Shown: positions 21,653 to 29,705 of the stretch, one piece after another | How the letters are laid out: every line of letters starts with the position of its first letter | Position numbering within the stretch: position 1 is the stretch's first letter | Source: Oscillospiraceae bacterium | GTDB taxonomy: Bacteria; Bacillota; Clostridia; Oscillospirales; CAG-272 | Direction: 5' to 3' | NCBI GenBank assembly: GCA_015065105.1 | Contig: SVQZ01000003.1 | Span: forward strand, 1 to 35,302 | DNA: 35,302 nt | Translations under genes and position numbers: made by a program | Notes under the pieces: model-generated | Told to the model about the DNA's origin: nothing | The model's database searches: none | The model's input: the letters and a program-made list of their open reading frames with translations, nothing else

Positions 21653-23461
21653 TTAATAATTGTTTGCGGTGTAATCAACAACAAATGATGATACCTCAGA
21701 ATCGATCTCCTTGCTCTTTCTGCCTGTGAACAACATAAGATCGCCTTCGTAATCCTCAGTGTCGTAATCCTTTAAATAAATGATATCGCCTTCACCTGTA
21801 AATGCAGCATTGTAAACGTCATCTGCAACCTTAACGCTGCTTCTGCCGTTCTTGCAGTAGTAAAGTGTAGCTGTGTTATCCTTTTGGTTCTTTACATACA
21901 TGAAGTTCTTAGATTCGGTGAAATAGTAGCCGATACCGTCAACGTCATTATCAACTTCCTTCTTGTTTACGTAAAGTGTACCGCAGTCGTCCTCAATATC
22001 ATAATCCTTGAAATATACGATAGTCTTATTGTCAATAAGCGTGATCTCATCATAAACTTCCTTGTCATATTCGGAGGTCTTTGTGATACCCTTCTTGCCT
22101 ATCTTTGCGAGATAAAGAGTTGCGTTCTCAAATTCGCTAACCTCTGCTACATCGGGGTAATCGTAATCGTATTCATCCCAATCGTAATCATAGTCATCGG
22201 AGGATACGGCATAATCGGTTTCGTCTGCATCATCTTCATCCTTGCCGCCTTCGTAATTACAATCTGCAAGGTAATAGAGCGCGGAGCCGTCCTCGGTTAA
22301 ATTGAAGGACATTGCATCATCGTGAGTGATCTCACTTGCATTACCGTAAGCAACAACATAGCTTACTGCCTCATCGTCATCCTCAAAAGATTCGCAAACT
22401 GAGAATACAGCAACGGGAGTCTCTACTGCAGAGGTCTCGTAATCAACGGATGCAAAGCCGGAGAATACTGTGGAAGGCTTGCCCTTGCCTGTGTAGTAGC
22501 AAAGATCATATTCAAAGCCGTCATCGGATTCTTCAGACTTTTTGTAGTAAAGGGAACCGTCCTCAAATACGTTGCAAATAGCGGAAACGTCTGTATCGAT
22601 CTTCACCTTGTCCTTACCAACCTTACAGAAATAAAGGTCAGAATCGGATGTGAAATAGAATTCCTTTGCCTTTTCGTAATCAACGTAAGCGAAGGAATAT
22701 ACTTCGGAAGCGATCTTTTCGTCATTATCCTTGCCGAGAGTTCTGATATAGTAATCCTTTGAATATTCGTAATCGGAATCATCGGAATAGATATAATAAG
22801 TAATCTTCTTTCCGTCGCCGGAAATATAATATCCATCTACTTCATTTTTGATCTTGGTGTCCTGCTTCTTGGAGATGTTGTACTCGTAAAGGTCTCCGTC
22901 ATCGTTTTCAAATACTATGTACTTGGAGTTTTCGCTGATGGAGAAGCCGTCAACCTCGTCCTTGATTTCAACAGGCGCCTTCTTTGCGTTGCCTGTAGGT
23001 CTGATCATGAGGGTGCTGTCATCACCGTCTATATAAACGATGTATTTACCGTCGGGAGTGATACGGGGAGAATCACCGTCATCATCCGAAACCTCAAAGG
23101 GCTTAACGGAAGGAAGGTTTGTGTAGTTGATTTCTCCGTCCTTATAATAGAGTGCGTAGTTGTTTCCCTTATATCCGCCGCCTGCGAATACGGAAATGAG
23201 AATGATAGCGATAATCAGAACAAAAACGGCTGCAACAAAACCGATCACAATACCGATGACCTTGCCTGATTTCTTCTTTTCGGGTGCGGGTGCTTCGTTT
23301 ACGGGTGCCTCAGATGCAGGAGCTTCATATACGGGCTCTGCTACAGTAGGCTCATATGCGGGTTCTGATACGGGAGCAACCGCTTCTATCTTAGAACCGC
23401 ACGCATCGCAGAATTTGGAACCGTCAGCGAGTTCTTTTCCGCAGTTTGTACATTTAACCAT
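21653..23461 (-). CDS. Zinc-ribbon, single-helix membrane protein with an outside beta-propeller
   Basis: 602 residues. A cytoplasmic zinc ribbon holds C4, C7, C18 and C21 (CTNCGKELADGSKFCDACGS). A Pro/Ala/Glu-rich linker (25-64) and one membrane helix (68-92) follow. The outside 500 residues are very acidic with repeated blades of the DGKYIVYIDGDDS / DGKKITYYIYSDD kind, suggesting a beta-propeller of six or seven blades like TolB/DPP4 N-terminal repeats. No enzyme domain is visible. An Asp-rich stretch around 410-440 (DDYDYDWDEYDYDYPD) is low complexity. AAGGAGG precedes the ATG, and it has its own strong promoter. Function unknown; probably a surface sensor or scaffold. Confidence 0.8.
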   Translation of the reverse strand: MVKCTNCGKELADGSKFCDACGSKIEAVAPVSEPAYEPTVAEPVYEAPASEAPVNEAPAPEKKKSGKVIGIVIGFVAAVFVLIIAIILISVFAGGGYKGNNYALYYKDGEINYTNLPSVKPFEVSDDDGDSPRITPDGKYIVYIDGDDSTLMIRPTGNAKKAPVEIKDEVDGFSISENSKYIVFENDDGDLYEYNISKKQDTKIKNEVDGYYISGDGKKITYYIYSDDSDYEYSKDYYIRTLGKDNDEKIASEVYSFAYVDYEKAKEFYFTSDSDLYFCKVGKDKVKIDTDVSAICNVFEDGSLYYKKSEESDDGFEYDLCYYTGKGKPSTVFSGFASVDYETSAVETPVAVFSVCESFEDDDEAVSYVVAYGNASEITHDDAMSFNLTEDGSALYYLADCNYEGGKDEDDADETDYAVSSDDYDYDWDEYDYDYPDVAEVSEFENATLYLAKIGKKGITKTSEYDKEVYDEITLIDNKTIVYFKDYDIEDDCGTLYVNKKEVDNDVDGIGYYFTESKNFMYVKNQKDNTATLYYCKNGRSSVKVADDVYNAAFTGEGDIIYLKDYDTEDYEGDLMLFTGRKSKEIDSEVSSFVVDYTANNY

Positions 23462-23508
23462 AATGTCCTCCTTAAAATTTGCATAAAATAATGCATTATA
23501 TTTGATTT

Positions 23509-23537
23509 ATTATACAATAGATAAAGTATATTGTCAA
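23509..23537 (-). promoter_or_regulatory. Promoter of the zinc-ribbon/propeller gene
   Basis: Minus strand TTGACA (23532-23537), 17 bases, TATAAT (23509-23514): a perfect consensus promoter about 50 bases before the ATG. Confidence 0.8.
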
Positions 23538-23566
23538 TATATATCCGAATTATTCAGGTGATTTTC

Positions 23567-25009
23567 TTAACATTTTTTTAATAATCTCAGATAAAACTCG
23601 CAAGCCTTTGCGGCACACACATAACGGATCTTTTCGTTGTTGCCGTGAATTGATGCCCGTTCCTCGGCGGTAAGATCCATAGCGGAGAAACGGTAAACAT
23701 ATTTACATATTTTACCGTAATGACGGCTGTCCGAGCATTGAACCATAAGATAGGGAGAAACTATACAGCCCTGCCAGGTCTCGGAAACGCTGGATGATAT
23801 CTTATCCCAACCATCGCCGAAGGGGAAGGATATTTCGCTTGGTTCTATAGAGTTTATCACTTTTATATTAACGTCTTTGTCGTTTACCTTTTTCTTTAAT
23901 TGACGTAACGTTTTTGAAACGGAGGAATCGGGAGATATACGGATGTTTGCTGTAAGAGACGCCTTAGTGGGTATAACGTTGGGTGCATCACTGCCCTTTG
24001 CCTGGGTGAAGGCTACTGTCGTTCTTAGTAATGCATTGAGCTCACCGCCCGATTTCTTGCAAATTAAGTTAAGCACGGGATTGAAGAGCCAAAGATTCGA
24101 GAATATTATTCTGTATAAAAAGCTCGAATGTCTGCCGAGACAACGGAACATAAAACGTGCGGGTAAGGATAGGTTGTATTTAAAGGGCTTGGATTCGATC
24201 TTTTCGCAGGCTTTTGATAATTTTACCAAGGGAGAGCCGGGCTTGGGTGCTGATGCATGGCCTCCTTTTGACTCGGCAGAGAACTCAACGTTCATCATGC
24301 CCTTTTCCGCAATACCTATAAGACCGCAGGGTCTCTTGACTCCGGGGAAAACGTTTTCAACAACAGCGCCGCCCTCGTCGATCACAAGGGAAAGCTTTAT
24401 ACCGTTTTTCTTAAAATAGTCAACGATAAGCTCCGCGCCGTTTCCGTTTATTTCCTCCGAGCCCGAAAAGGCGAAATATACGTCCTCAGAGGGAACAAAT
24501 CCTTCGGAAATAAGCTTGTCTGCCGCGCAAAGGATCGCGTTCATTGTTACCTTTGTGTCAAGAGTACCTCTGCCCCAGAGAATATTATCCTCGCAAATTC
24601 CTTCAAAAGCAGGCTTTTCCCAGGATGCTTCATCAGCGGGAACGACGTCATAATGTGCCATCATGACGCTTGCCGTTTCAGAGCTTTCACCCTCCCATTT
24701 AAACAGAAGGGCTCTGTTGGATATCTCTGTAAAGCTGCATTTTTCAAATACGTTGGGATGGAGAGAGGGAAGTTTGGAAACTAATTTTTCAAATTCCTTA
24801 TCATCTTCAAGCGAGCTGTCTCTGTAAGAAACGGTTTTGCATCTTACGAGCTCGCTTAAGGAATTTATTACCCTTTCGGTATCGATCTCTATATTTTCCG
24901 TATCTTGTACATAGTCCTTGTACGGAGCGAAACGAAGGGCGCGTATGAGAAGAACTGCGATAAAAACAAGTAATGCCGCGCCAAGTATTGCCACAACAAT
25001 ATTCCACAT
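23567..25009 (-). CDS. Membrane-anchored M20 family metallopeptidase
   Basis: 480 residues. An N-terminal membrane helix (3-25) precedes an M20/M25/M40 peptidase. Metal and catalytic residues are visible: MMAHYDVVP (H119, D121), GRGTLDTK (bridging D151), SGSEEINGNG (E185, E186), and a late histidine in SDSRHYGK. The dimerisation lid domain is between about 240 and 380. Family members cleave dipeptides, N-acyl amino acids or similar amides; closest in layout to carboxypeptidase-S-like members. It is the last gene of an operon behind two integral membrane proteins, starting one base after the stop of the second. The membrane anchor suggests it works on what those proteins move; this is inference. 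Confidence 0.9.
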   Translation of the reverse strand: MWNIVVAILGAALLVFIAVLLIRALRFAPYKDYVQDTENIEIDTERVINSLSELVRCKTVSYRDSSLEDDKEFEKLVSKLPSLHPNVFEKCSFTEISNRALLFKWEGESSETASVMMAHYDVVPADEASWEKPAFEGICEDNILWGRGTLDTKVTMNAILCAADKLISEGFVPSEDVYFAFSGSEEINGNGAELIVDYFKKNGIKLSLVIDEGGAVVENVFPGVKRPCGLIGIAEKGMMNVEFSAESKGGHASAPKPGSPLVKLSKACEKIESKPFKYNLSLPARFMFRCLGRHSSFLYRIIFSNLWLFNPVLNLICKKSGGELNALLRTTVAFTQAKGSDAPNVIPTKASLTANIRISPDSSVSKTLRQLKKKVNDKDVNIKVINSIEPSEISFPFGDGWDKISSSVSETWQGCIVSPYLMVQCSDSRHYGKICKYVYRFSAMDLTAEERASIHGNNEKIRYVCAAKACEFYLRLLKKC

Positions 25010-25010
25010 A

Positions 25011-25676
25011 TCAAAGAACCCCCTTCTTATACATTATTCTTGCAACCGCAACGGTAAAGAGTACACCTACAGGAACCATTATACCAACCGTACCCGAATT
25101 GAGTGCGGGTACGAATATAAAGAGCAGGAGCATTAAAATGACCGGTGCGACAGAAAGCTTGAGATTTTTTGAAATGAATACTACTGCAAGACCACCGAAG
25201 AGGGCAGGAAGTATCATATCAAAGGCGGGCTTTAAAACGGGTGAATTGAGAACGGGAGAAAGAGGTATCAGAAAGATAACACCCAACAATATAATTATCG
25301 TTGTAACGATACTTGATACCGCTATTGCTATAGTAGAGATTATCTCACCCTCCTCGGAGGATGCGCTTACCTTTGCACGCTCCATAGCATCGATGGCACA
25401 GGGAAGCTTAAGATTTGAAATATTACCCGTTACAAAGGAAAGGTATGTACCTCCGGCGCCGAGCATGGGAACGTAGGTGAATATTTCAACCAGACCCACC
25501 GCCCAATACATGGGCATAGTTGCCAAAAGTCCCTTGGCAAGAGCCTGCCAGTCGGGTAAGGTCTTGAAGATAAGACAGACCGATATGGGGAAAAGAAAGA
25601 TTATAAGGCAGAGCGCAACTCCCCAGATACGTCCGTCACGGTGAACGCTTTCAAGATACGTCATATTCTTTTTCAT
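25011..25676 (-). CDS. Integral membrane protein of unknown function, paired with a DUF5058 protein
   Basis: 221 residues with about five or six hydrophobic helices and a short basic N-terminus. A conserved-looking loop holds YVPMLGAGGTYLSFVTGNIS then NLKLPCAIDAME, and a later glycine-rich helix FDMILPALFGGLAV. I do not recognise a named family. It follows the DUF5058 gene by 12 bases, with GGAGGT-type ribosome site (CACCTCC on the plus strand), and precedes the M20 peptidase. The two membrane proteins could form one heteromeric permease for peptides or amides; this rests on gene order only. Confidence 0.7.
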   Translation of the reverse strand: MKKNMTYLESVHRDGRIWGVALCLIIFLFPISVCLIFKTLPDWQALAKGLLATMPMYWAVGLVEIFTYVPMLGAGGTYLSFVTGNISNLKLPCAIDAMERAKVSASSEEGEIISTIAIAVSSIVTTIIILLGVIFLIPLSPVLNSPVLKPAFDMILPALFGGLAVVFISKNLKLSVAPVILMLLLFIFVPALNSGTVGIMVPVGVLFTVAVARIMYKKGVL

Positions 25677-25688
25677 TTCTGCACCTCC

Positions 25689-26423
25689 TTAAGATAACCA
25701 ACCTGTAACGGGAATGGCAAATGCCATACCGCTTATAAGGCTGATGGGCAGAGCGTAATCTGTAAGCCATCTTACCTTTGCCTTCGTTGCTATAATTCCG
25801 CAGACAGCCATGACCGCAGCGGATAAAAACATTACCGCAACGGGGATAAGACCGCTGTAATCACCCTTGAATGCAAGGGTAACGTCGCAGAATACGTATC
25901 CTAAAAACGCAGATATCATACCTAAAAACATAGCGTTATTAAATATTTCACTCCACTTTTTATCCTTTAATCCTATCTTGTTCATACCGCCCTGGATCTT
26001 TTTTGTTACAAAGGGTACGAAAATAAGGCCGATAGCAATACCGAGGGTCATTACCCATAGAATTGTAACGAATGCCGAAGGATCGGTTATTCTGCTTCCC
26101 GCATCGAGCTTAAGGGCTTCGAGAGTATTTCCTGCGGCAACCGTTTCATAGGTGAGTGAGCCGATTACCGAAAGGCGAAGCCAGGGCAGGGGAATACCAA
26201 GGCTCTTTGAAAGAGCCACAACTCCCACAAGAACTGCAACCGCGGGGGCAACCGTGAAGACAGCTGCAGAAATTATAGTGCTTTTAAGTGTTTGAGATTT
26301 GATTCCTATCTGCTTTGCTCTTTTAAGTGCGCGCAGTAAAAAATAAACCGACTGTGCTAAAACGGCGGCAATTATCACGCCTACAAGAATAAACAGTATA
26401 GGATTGTTTACGCTGAATTCCAT
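25689..26423 (-). CDS. DUF5058 family integral membrane protein
   Basis: 244 residues, about six membrane helices. It resembles the DUF5058 family: N-terminal FSVNNPILFILVGVIIAAVL, then LPWLRLSVIGSLTYETVAAG and the C-terminal LISGMAFAIPVTGWLS. No biochemical role is established for the family as far as I know. It is the first gene of the operon with its own promoter, and AAGGAGAAG precedes the ATG. Role as a transporter subunit is a guess from its partner genes. Confidence 0.75.
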   Translation of the reverse strand: MEFSVNNPILFILVGVIIAAVLAQSVYFLLRALKRAKQIGIKSQTLKSTIISAAVFTVAPAVAVLVGVVALSKSLGIPLPWLRLSVIGSLTYETVAAGNTLEALKLDAGSRITDPSAFVTILWVMTLGIAIGLIFVPFVTKKIQGGMNKIGLKDKKWSEIFNNAMFLGMISAFLGYVFCDVTLAFKGDYSGLIPVAVMFLSAAVMAVCGIIATKAKVRWLTDYALPISLISGMAFAIPVTGWLS

Positions 26424-26454
26424 TTTCTTCTCCTTAAAATATATTATTATTTAA

Positions 26455-26483
26455 AGATTACCATATTTCAGGTTATTTTTCAA
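26455..26483 (-). promoter_or_regulatory. Promoter of the DUF5058-M20 operon
   Basis: Minus strand TTGAAA (26478-26483), 17 bases, TAATCT (26455-26460). Confidence 0.55.
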
Positions 26484-26513
26484 TAGTAAAATGCCGCTCT
26501 TTAGCGAAAAGTA

Positions 26514-26542
26514 TTGCAATTTGTATTAATAATTGCTATAAT
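26514..26542 (+). promoter_or_regulatory. Promoter of the phosphatase/FHA-ABC/kinase-like operon
   Basis: TTGCAA (26514-26519), 17 bases, TATAAT (26537-26542), about 33 bases before the PP2C start. Confidence 0.75.
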
Positions 26543-26575
26543 AAAAATAATTATACTTAAAGTGAGAAAACTCTG

Positions 26576-27352
26576 ATGATGTACTTTATCAAATATGCAA
26601 TAGGTTGCAATACAGGAAGGGTAAGAAAGGTAAATCAGGATAATTTCTGGTGTAACGGGCTTTATCTTGAGGAGATCAATGACGGACTGCCCTTTATACT
26701 GTCGAATACTCTCTATAGCGGCGATAATCCCGCCATTGCTGTCTTTGACGGCATGGGCGGTGAGCAAAAGGGGGAGAGCGCGGCTTATATAGCTGCATCT
26801 ACCTTCAATGAGCTTATGAAGGATAACGTTGCTCCGAAGGGAGTCTCCCGTTTGGTTTCTTATTGCAGAACTATCAATGATGAAATATCCGCCTTCGGCA
26901 ATAGCGCAGGCATCTCAAATATCGGCTCTACCGGTGCTCTCATATCCTTTTCAAACAAAAGAATATCTATTGCCAATATCGGAGACAGTCCGATAATAAG
27001 GCTTGGTAAGAATGATTTCTCACAGATATCCCATGACCACGTACTTATGCCGGATAGAAAAAAATCACCCCTTACACAGTATCTCGGTGTTCCAAAGAGC
27101 GAATTTATTATTGAACCCTATACAAGGGAGCTTGAGGTATGCCACGGTGACAGATATCTGCTTTGCTCTGACGGTATAACCGATATGGTAAGCCGTGATG
27201 AGATAAAAATGATAATGAAGGATACAAAGGATATCGCCGAAGCGGCAAAAAAACTGCTCGAAAGAGCACTTGAGCTTGGCGGTGTTGATAATTCTACCCT
27301 TGTTTTATGCGAAATTCAGAAAATAAAGCTGTTTGGAAGAAATGGAGTATAA
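26576..27352 (+). CDS. PP2C-family serine/threonine protein phosphatase
   Basis: 258 residues, cytoplasmic. The metal-binding motifs of PP2C are all visible: VRKVNQDNFW (D22), VFDGMGGEQKGESAA (D58, G59), ANIGDSPIIRL, LCSDGITDMVS, and the final VDNSTLVLCEI. It should remove phosphate from Ser/Thr. ATG 26576 or the adjacent ATG 26579 may be used; only a weak GTGAG-type site precedes. It stops two bases before the next ATG, forming one operon with a double-FHA ABC transporter and a kinase-like protein. This is a phospho-signalling set: writer-like, reader and eraser. Confidence 0.93.
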   Translation: MMYFIKYAIGCNTGRVRKVNQDNFWCNGLYLEEINDGLPFILSNTLYSGDNPAIAVFDGMGGEQKGESAAYIAASTFNELMKDNVAPKGVSRLVSYCRTINDEISAFGNSAGISNIGSTGALISFSNKRISIANIGDSPIIRLGKNDFSQISHDHVLMPDRKKSPLTQYLGVPKSEFIIEPYTRELEVCHGDRYLLCSDGITDMVSRDEIKMIMKDTKDIAEAAKKLLERALELGGVDNSTLVLCEIQKIKLFGRNGV

Positions 27353-27354
27353 CG

Positions 27355-29685
27355 ATGAACAGATACGATAAGCCTGCCCCCTCTTCTGCTTCTGCGGCAG
27401 TCGGTACAATGGGTGCAAAAATAACAGTATTTGACGGCATTCATGCCCCGAAGCACTATGATCTTTCGTCATACAAAAAGACGGTAGTTACCTTCGGAAG
27501 AGACCCCGCGAACGATATCTGTATAACCTCCCACTTCGTTTCCCGCCGTCACGGAAGATTCAGATTTGAGGCAGGAAGATGGATAATCGAGGATCTCGGA
27601 AGTACAAACGGTCTCTTATATAAGGGTGCTACCATTCCTGCAAGAATGCTCTGCGATAACGATAATATACGAATCGATGACGGTGTTGAGACCTCCACGG
27701 TCGGTGTGCTTATCGTCTTCAACGCATCCTTGGATTCCATATCATGGAAAAGCTTTTCTCTTGAGGGACTTGATACCGTTACTCTCGGCAGAGATCCTTC
27801 AAGCAATATAGTTCTTAACCACGTCGGCGTATCCCGCAATCATGCCCGTATAGAACGTCACGGAGCGGAGTTCTTTATATACGATACCAACAGCACCAAC
27901 GGTGTATTTGTCAACGGTGTGAGGCTTACAGCAAAGACAAGGCTTCATGAAAAGGACGTAATTACGATAACAAATTCAAGGATCGTCTTTACATCCACGC
28001 TTATTACATACTGTACCTTCAATAAGGGTATCAAGGTCGAGGCATCCCATATCGTTAAAAAGGTTGACAAGGGAAGAAAGACTATCTGTAATGACGTCAG
28101 CCTTAAGATAGACCCCTGCGAGCTTGTTGCCATAATAGGCGGTTCGGGAGCGGGTAAATCAACAATAATGAACTGTATCTCCGGTTATAATAAGCCGACC
28201 TCGGGTACGGTATCTGTAAACGGAACAGAGCTTTATTCCAATTTTGAAGCAATGAAGGATATTATCGGTTACGTTCCTCAGCAGGATATCGTTTTTGATA
28301 ATCTTACCGTTTATTCAATGCTGAAATACACCGCAAAGCTTCGTTTGCCCAAGGATACAAGCGAAAAGGAGCTTGATTCTATAATACTTAAGGTTATAGA
28401 TACCGTTGAACTGACCCAGCGTAAGGATACAATGATCAAGCGCCTCAGCGGAGGACAGAGAAAGAGAGCAAGTATTGCGGTCGAGCTTATCTCCGACCCA
28501 ACGCTCTTCTTCCTTGATGAGCCCGCCTCAGGACTTGACCCGGGTACCGAGCGAAATCTTATGAAAACTCTCAAAAACATGAGCAGCTCAGGTAAAACCG
28601 TTATATTTGTTACCCACAGTACGTTGAATCTCCGTATCTGCGATAAAATAATCTTTATGGGTGCGGGCGGTAAGCTCTGCTTTATGGGAAGCTATGACGA
28701 AGCCCTTGAATTTTTCGGTGTTGACGATCTTGTTGACGTTTATAATATGATAACCGAGAATCCGGATCAATGGCAGAAAAAATATCAGTCTGTAAGAAGG
28801 GATATGCCCTCGCAGTCTCCCGCTTCTTACAGAATGCAGAAAAAGAAGTCAAAGCACAGCTGGTTAAGACAGGTCGCGGTTCTTGCAAAAAGACATCTTC
28901 ATATTCTTGTAAACGACAGATCGAGGCTTATGCTTCTTCTTTTCCAGGCACCGTTACTCGGTGTGCTTATATCGATTGTTGCTGACGGAGATCAGTTCGT
29001 TCAGCAGGAAATGACCAAGAGCCTGCTCTTCGCTCTTTCATGCTCGGCTCTCTGGATAGGCATTCTAAACTCTATCCAGGAAATTTGTAAGGAAAGAGTC
29101 ATTCTGCGCCGTGAATATATGACGGGACTTCATCTCGGCGCATACGTTGTTTCAAAAATGACGGTAATGGGACTTGTGTGTCTTATTCAGTCTGCATTAC
29201 TTACAGGTGTATTCTGTCTCTTTGTGGGTGCTCCCGATACAGGTATAATCCTTCCTCCCGTTATTGAATTTTACATAACTACCTTTATGACAGCATTCTC
29301 AGCCTCCGCAATGGGCATATTTGTATCTGCTCTCTTTAAAAACGCGGACAGAGCAATGACCGTTGCCCCCATTCTTCTTATGCCCCAGCTTCTTTTTGCG
29401 GGAATCATATTCAAAATGGAGGGCTTTGCGGAAAAGATATCCTATTTCGTAACCTGCCGTTATTCGATGCAGGCATACGGAAGCATTGCTGATATAAACG
29501 GTCTTGAGCCCAAGCTCTTCCAGTCAAACCCCGAGCTTAAGGAGATGATAAAGTTCAAGGCGGATGAGCTCTTCGATTGTTCGGGAGGACATTTTATAAA
29601 ATCGATCGTTATTATTGCCGTATTTGCCGTTGTGTTTACAATACTTGCGGGTATTGCGGTAAGAGGAGTAAAAAAAGATTATTAA
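27355..29685 (+). CDS. Double-FHA ABC transporter of the ABCG type
   Basis: 776 residues. Two FHA domains read phosphothreonine: FHA1 43-110 (VTFGRDPANDICI, SRRHGRF, LGSTNGLLYKG) and FHA2 142-210 (VTLGRDPSSNIVL, SRNHARI, NSTNGVFVNG), both with the binding Arg, Ser and Asn. An ABC ATPase at about 228-460 has IGGSGAGKST, LSGGQRKRAS and LFFLDEPASGLD. A type-2 permease with about six helices fills 510-776. This order (ATPase then permease) is the eukaryote-like ABCG half-transporter layout. ATG 27355 is preceded by GGAG; an upstream frame start at 27307 lies inside the phosphatase gene. The FHA pair probably ties export to phosphorylation. Cargo unknown. Confidence 0.92.
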   Translation: MNRYDKPAPSSASAAVGTMGAKITVFDGIHAPKHYDLSSYKKTVVTFGRDPANDICITSHFVSRRHGRFRFEAGRWIIEDLGSTNGLLYKGATIPARMLCDNDNIRIDDGVETSTVGVLIVFNASLDSISWKSFSLEGLDTVTLGRDPSSNIVLNHVGVSRNHARIERHGAEFFIYDTNSTNGVFVNGVRLTAKTRLHEKDVITITNSRIVFTSTLITYCTFNKGIKVEASHIVKKVDKGRKTICNDVSLKIDPCELVAIIGGSGAGKSTIMNCISGYNKPTSGTVSVNGTELYSNFEAMKDIIGYVPQQDIVFDNLTVYSMLKYTAKLRLPKDTSEKELDSIILKVIDTVELTQRKDTMIKRLSGGQRKRASIAVELISDPTLFFLDEPASGLDPGTERNLMKTLKNMSSSGKTVIFVTHSTLNLRICDKIIFMGAGGKLCFMGSYDEALEFFGVDDLVDVYNMITENPDQWQKKYQSVRRDMPSQSPASYRMQKKKSKHSWLRQVAVLAKRHLHILVNDRSRLMLLLFQAPLLGVLISIVADGDQFVQQEMTKSLLFALSCSALWIGILNSIQEICKERVILRREYMTGLHLGAYVVSKMTVMGLVCLIQSALLTGVFCLFVGAPDTGIILPPVIEFYITTFMTAFSASAMGIFVSALFKNADRAMTVAPILLMPQLLFAGIIFKMEGFAEKISYFVTCRYSMQAYGSIADINGLEPKLFQSNPELKEMIKFKADELFDCSGGHFIKSIVIIAVFAVVFTILAGIAVRGVKKDY

Positions 29686-29705
29686 TATAACCGAAAGGAC
29701 GTTGT

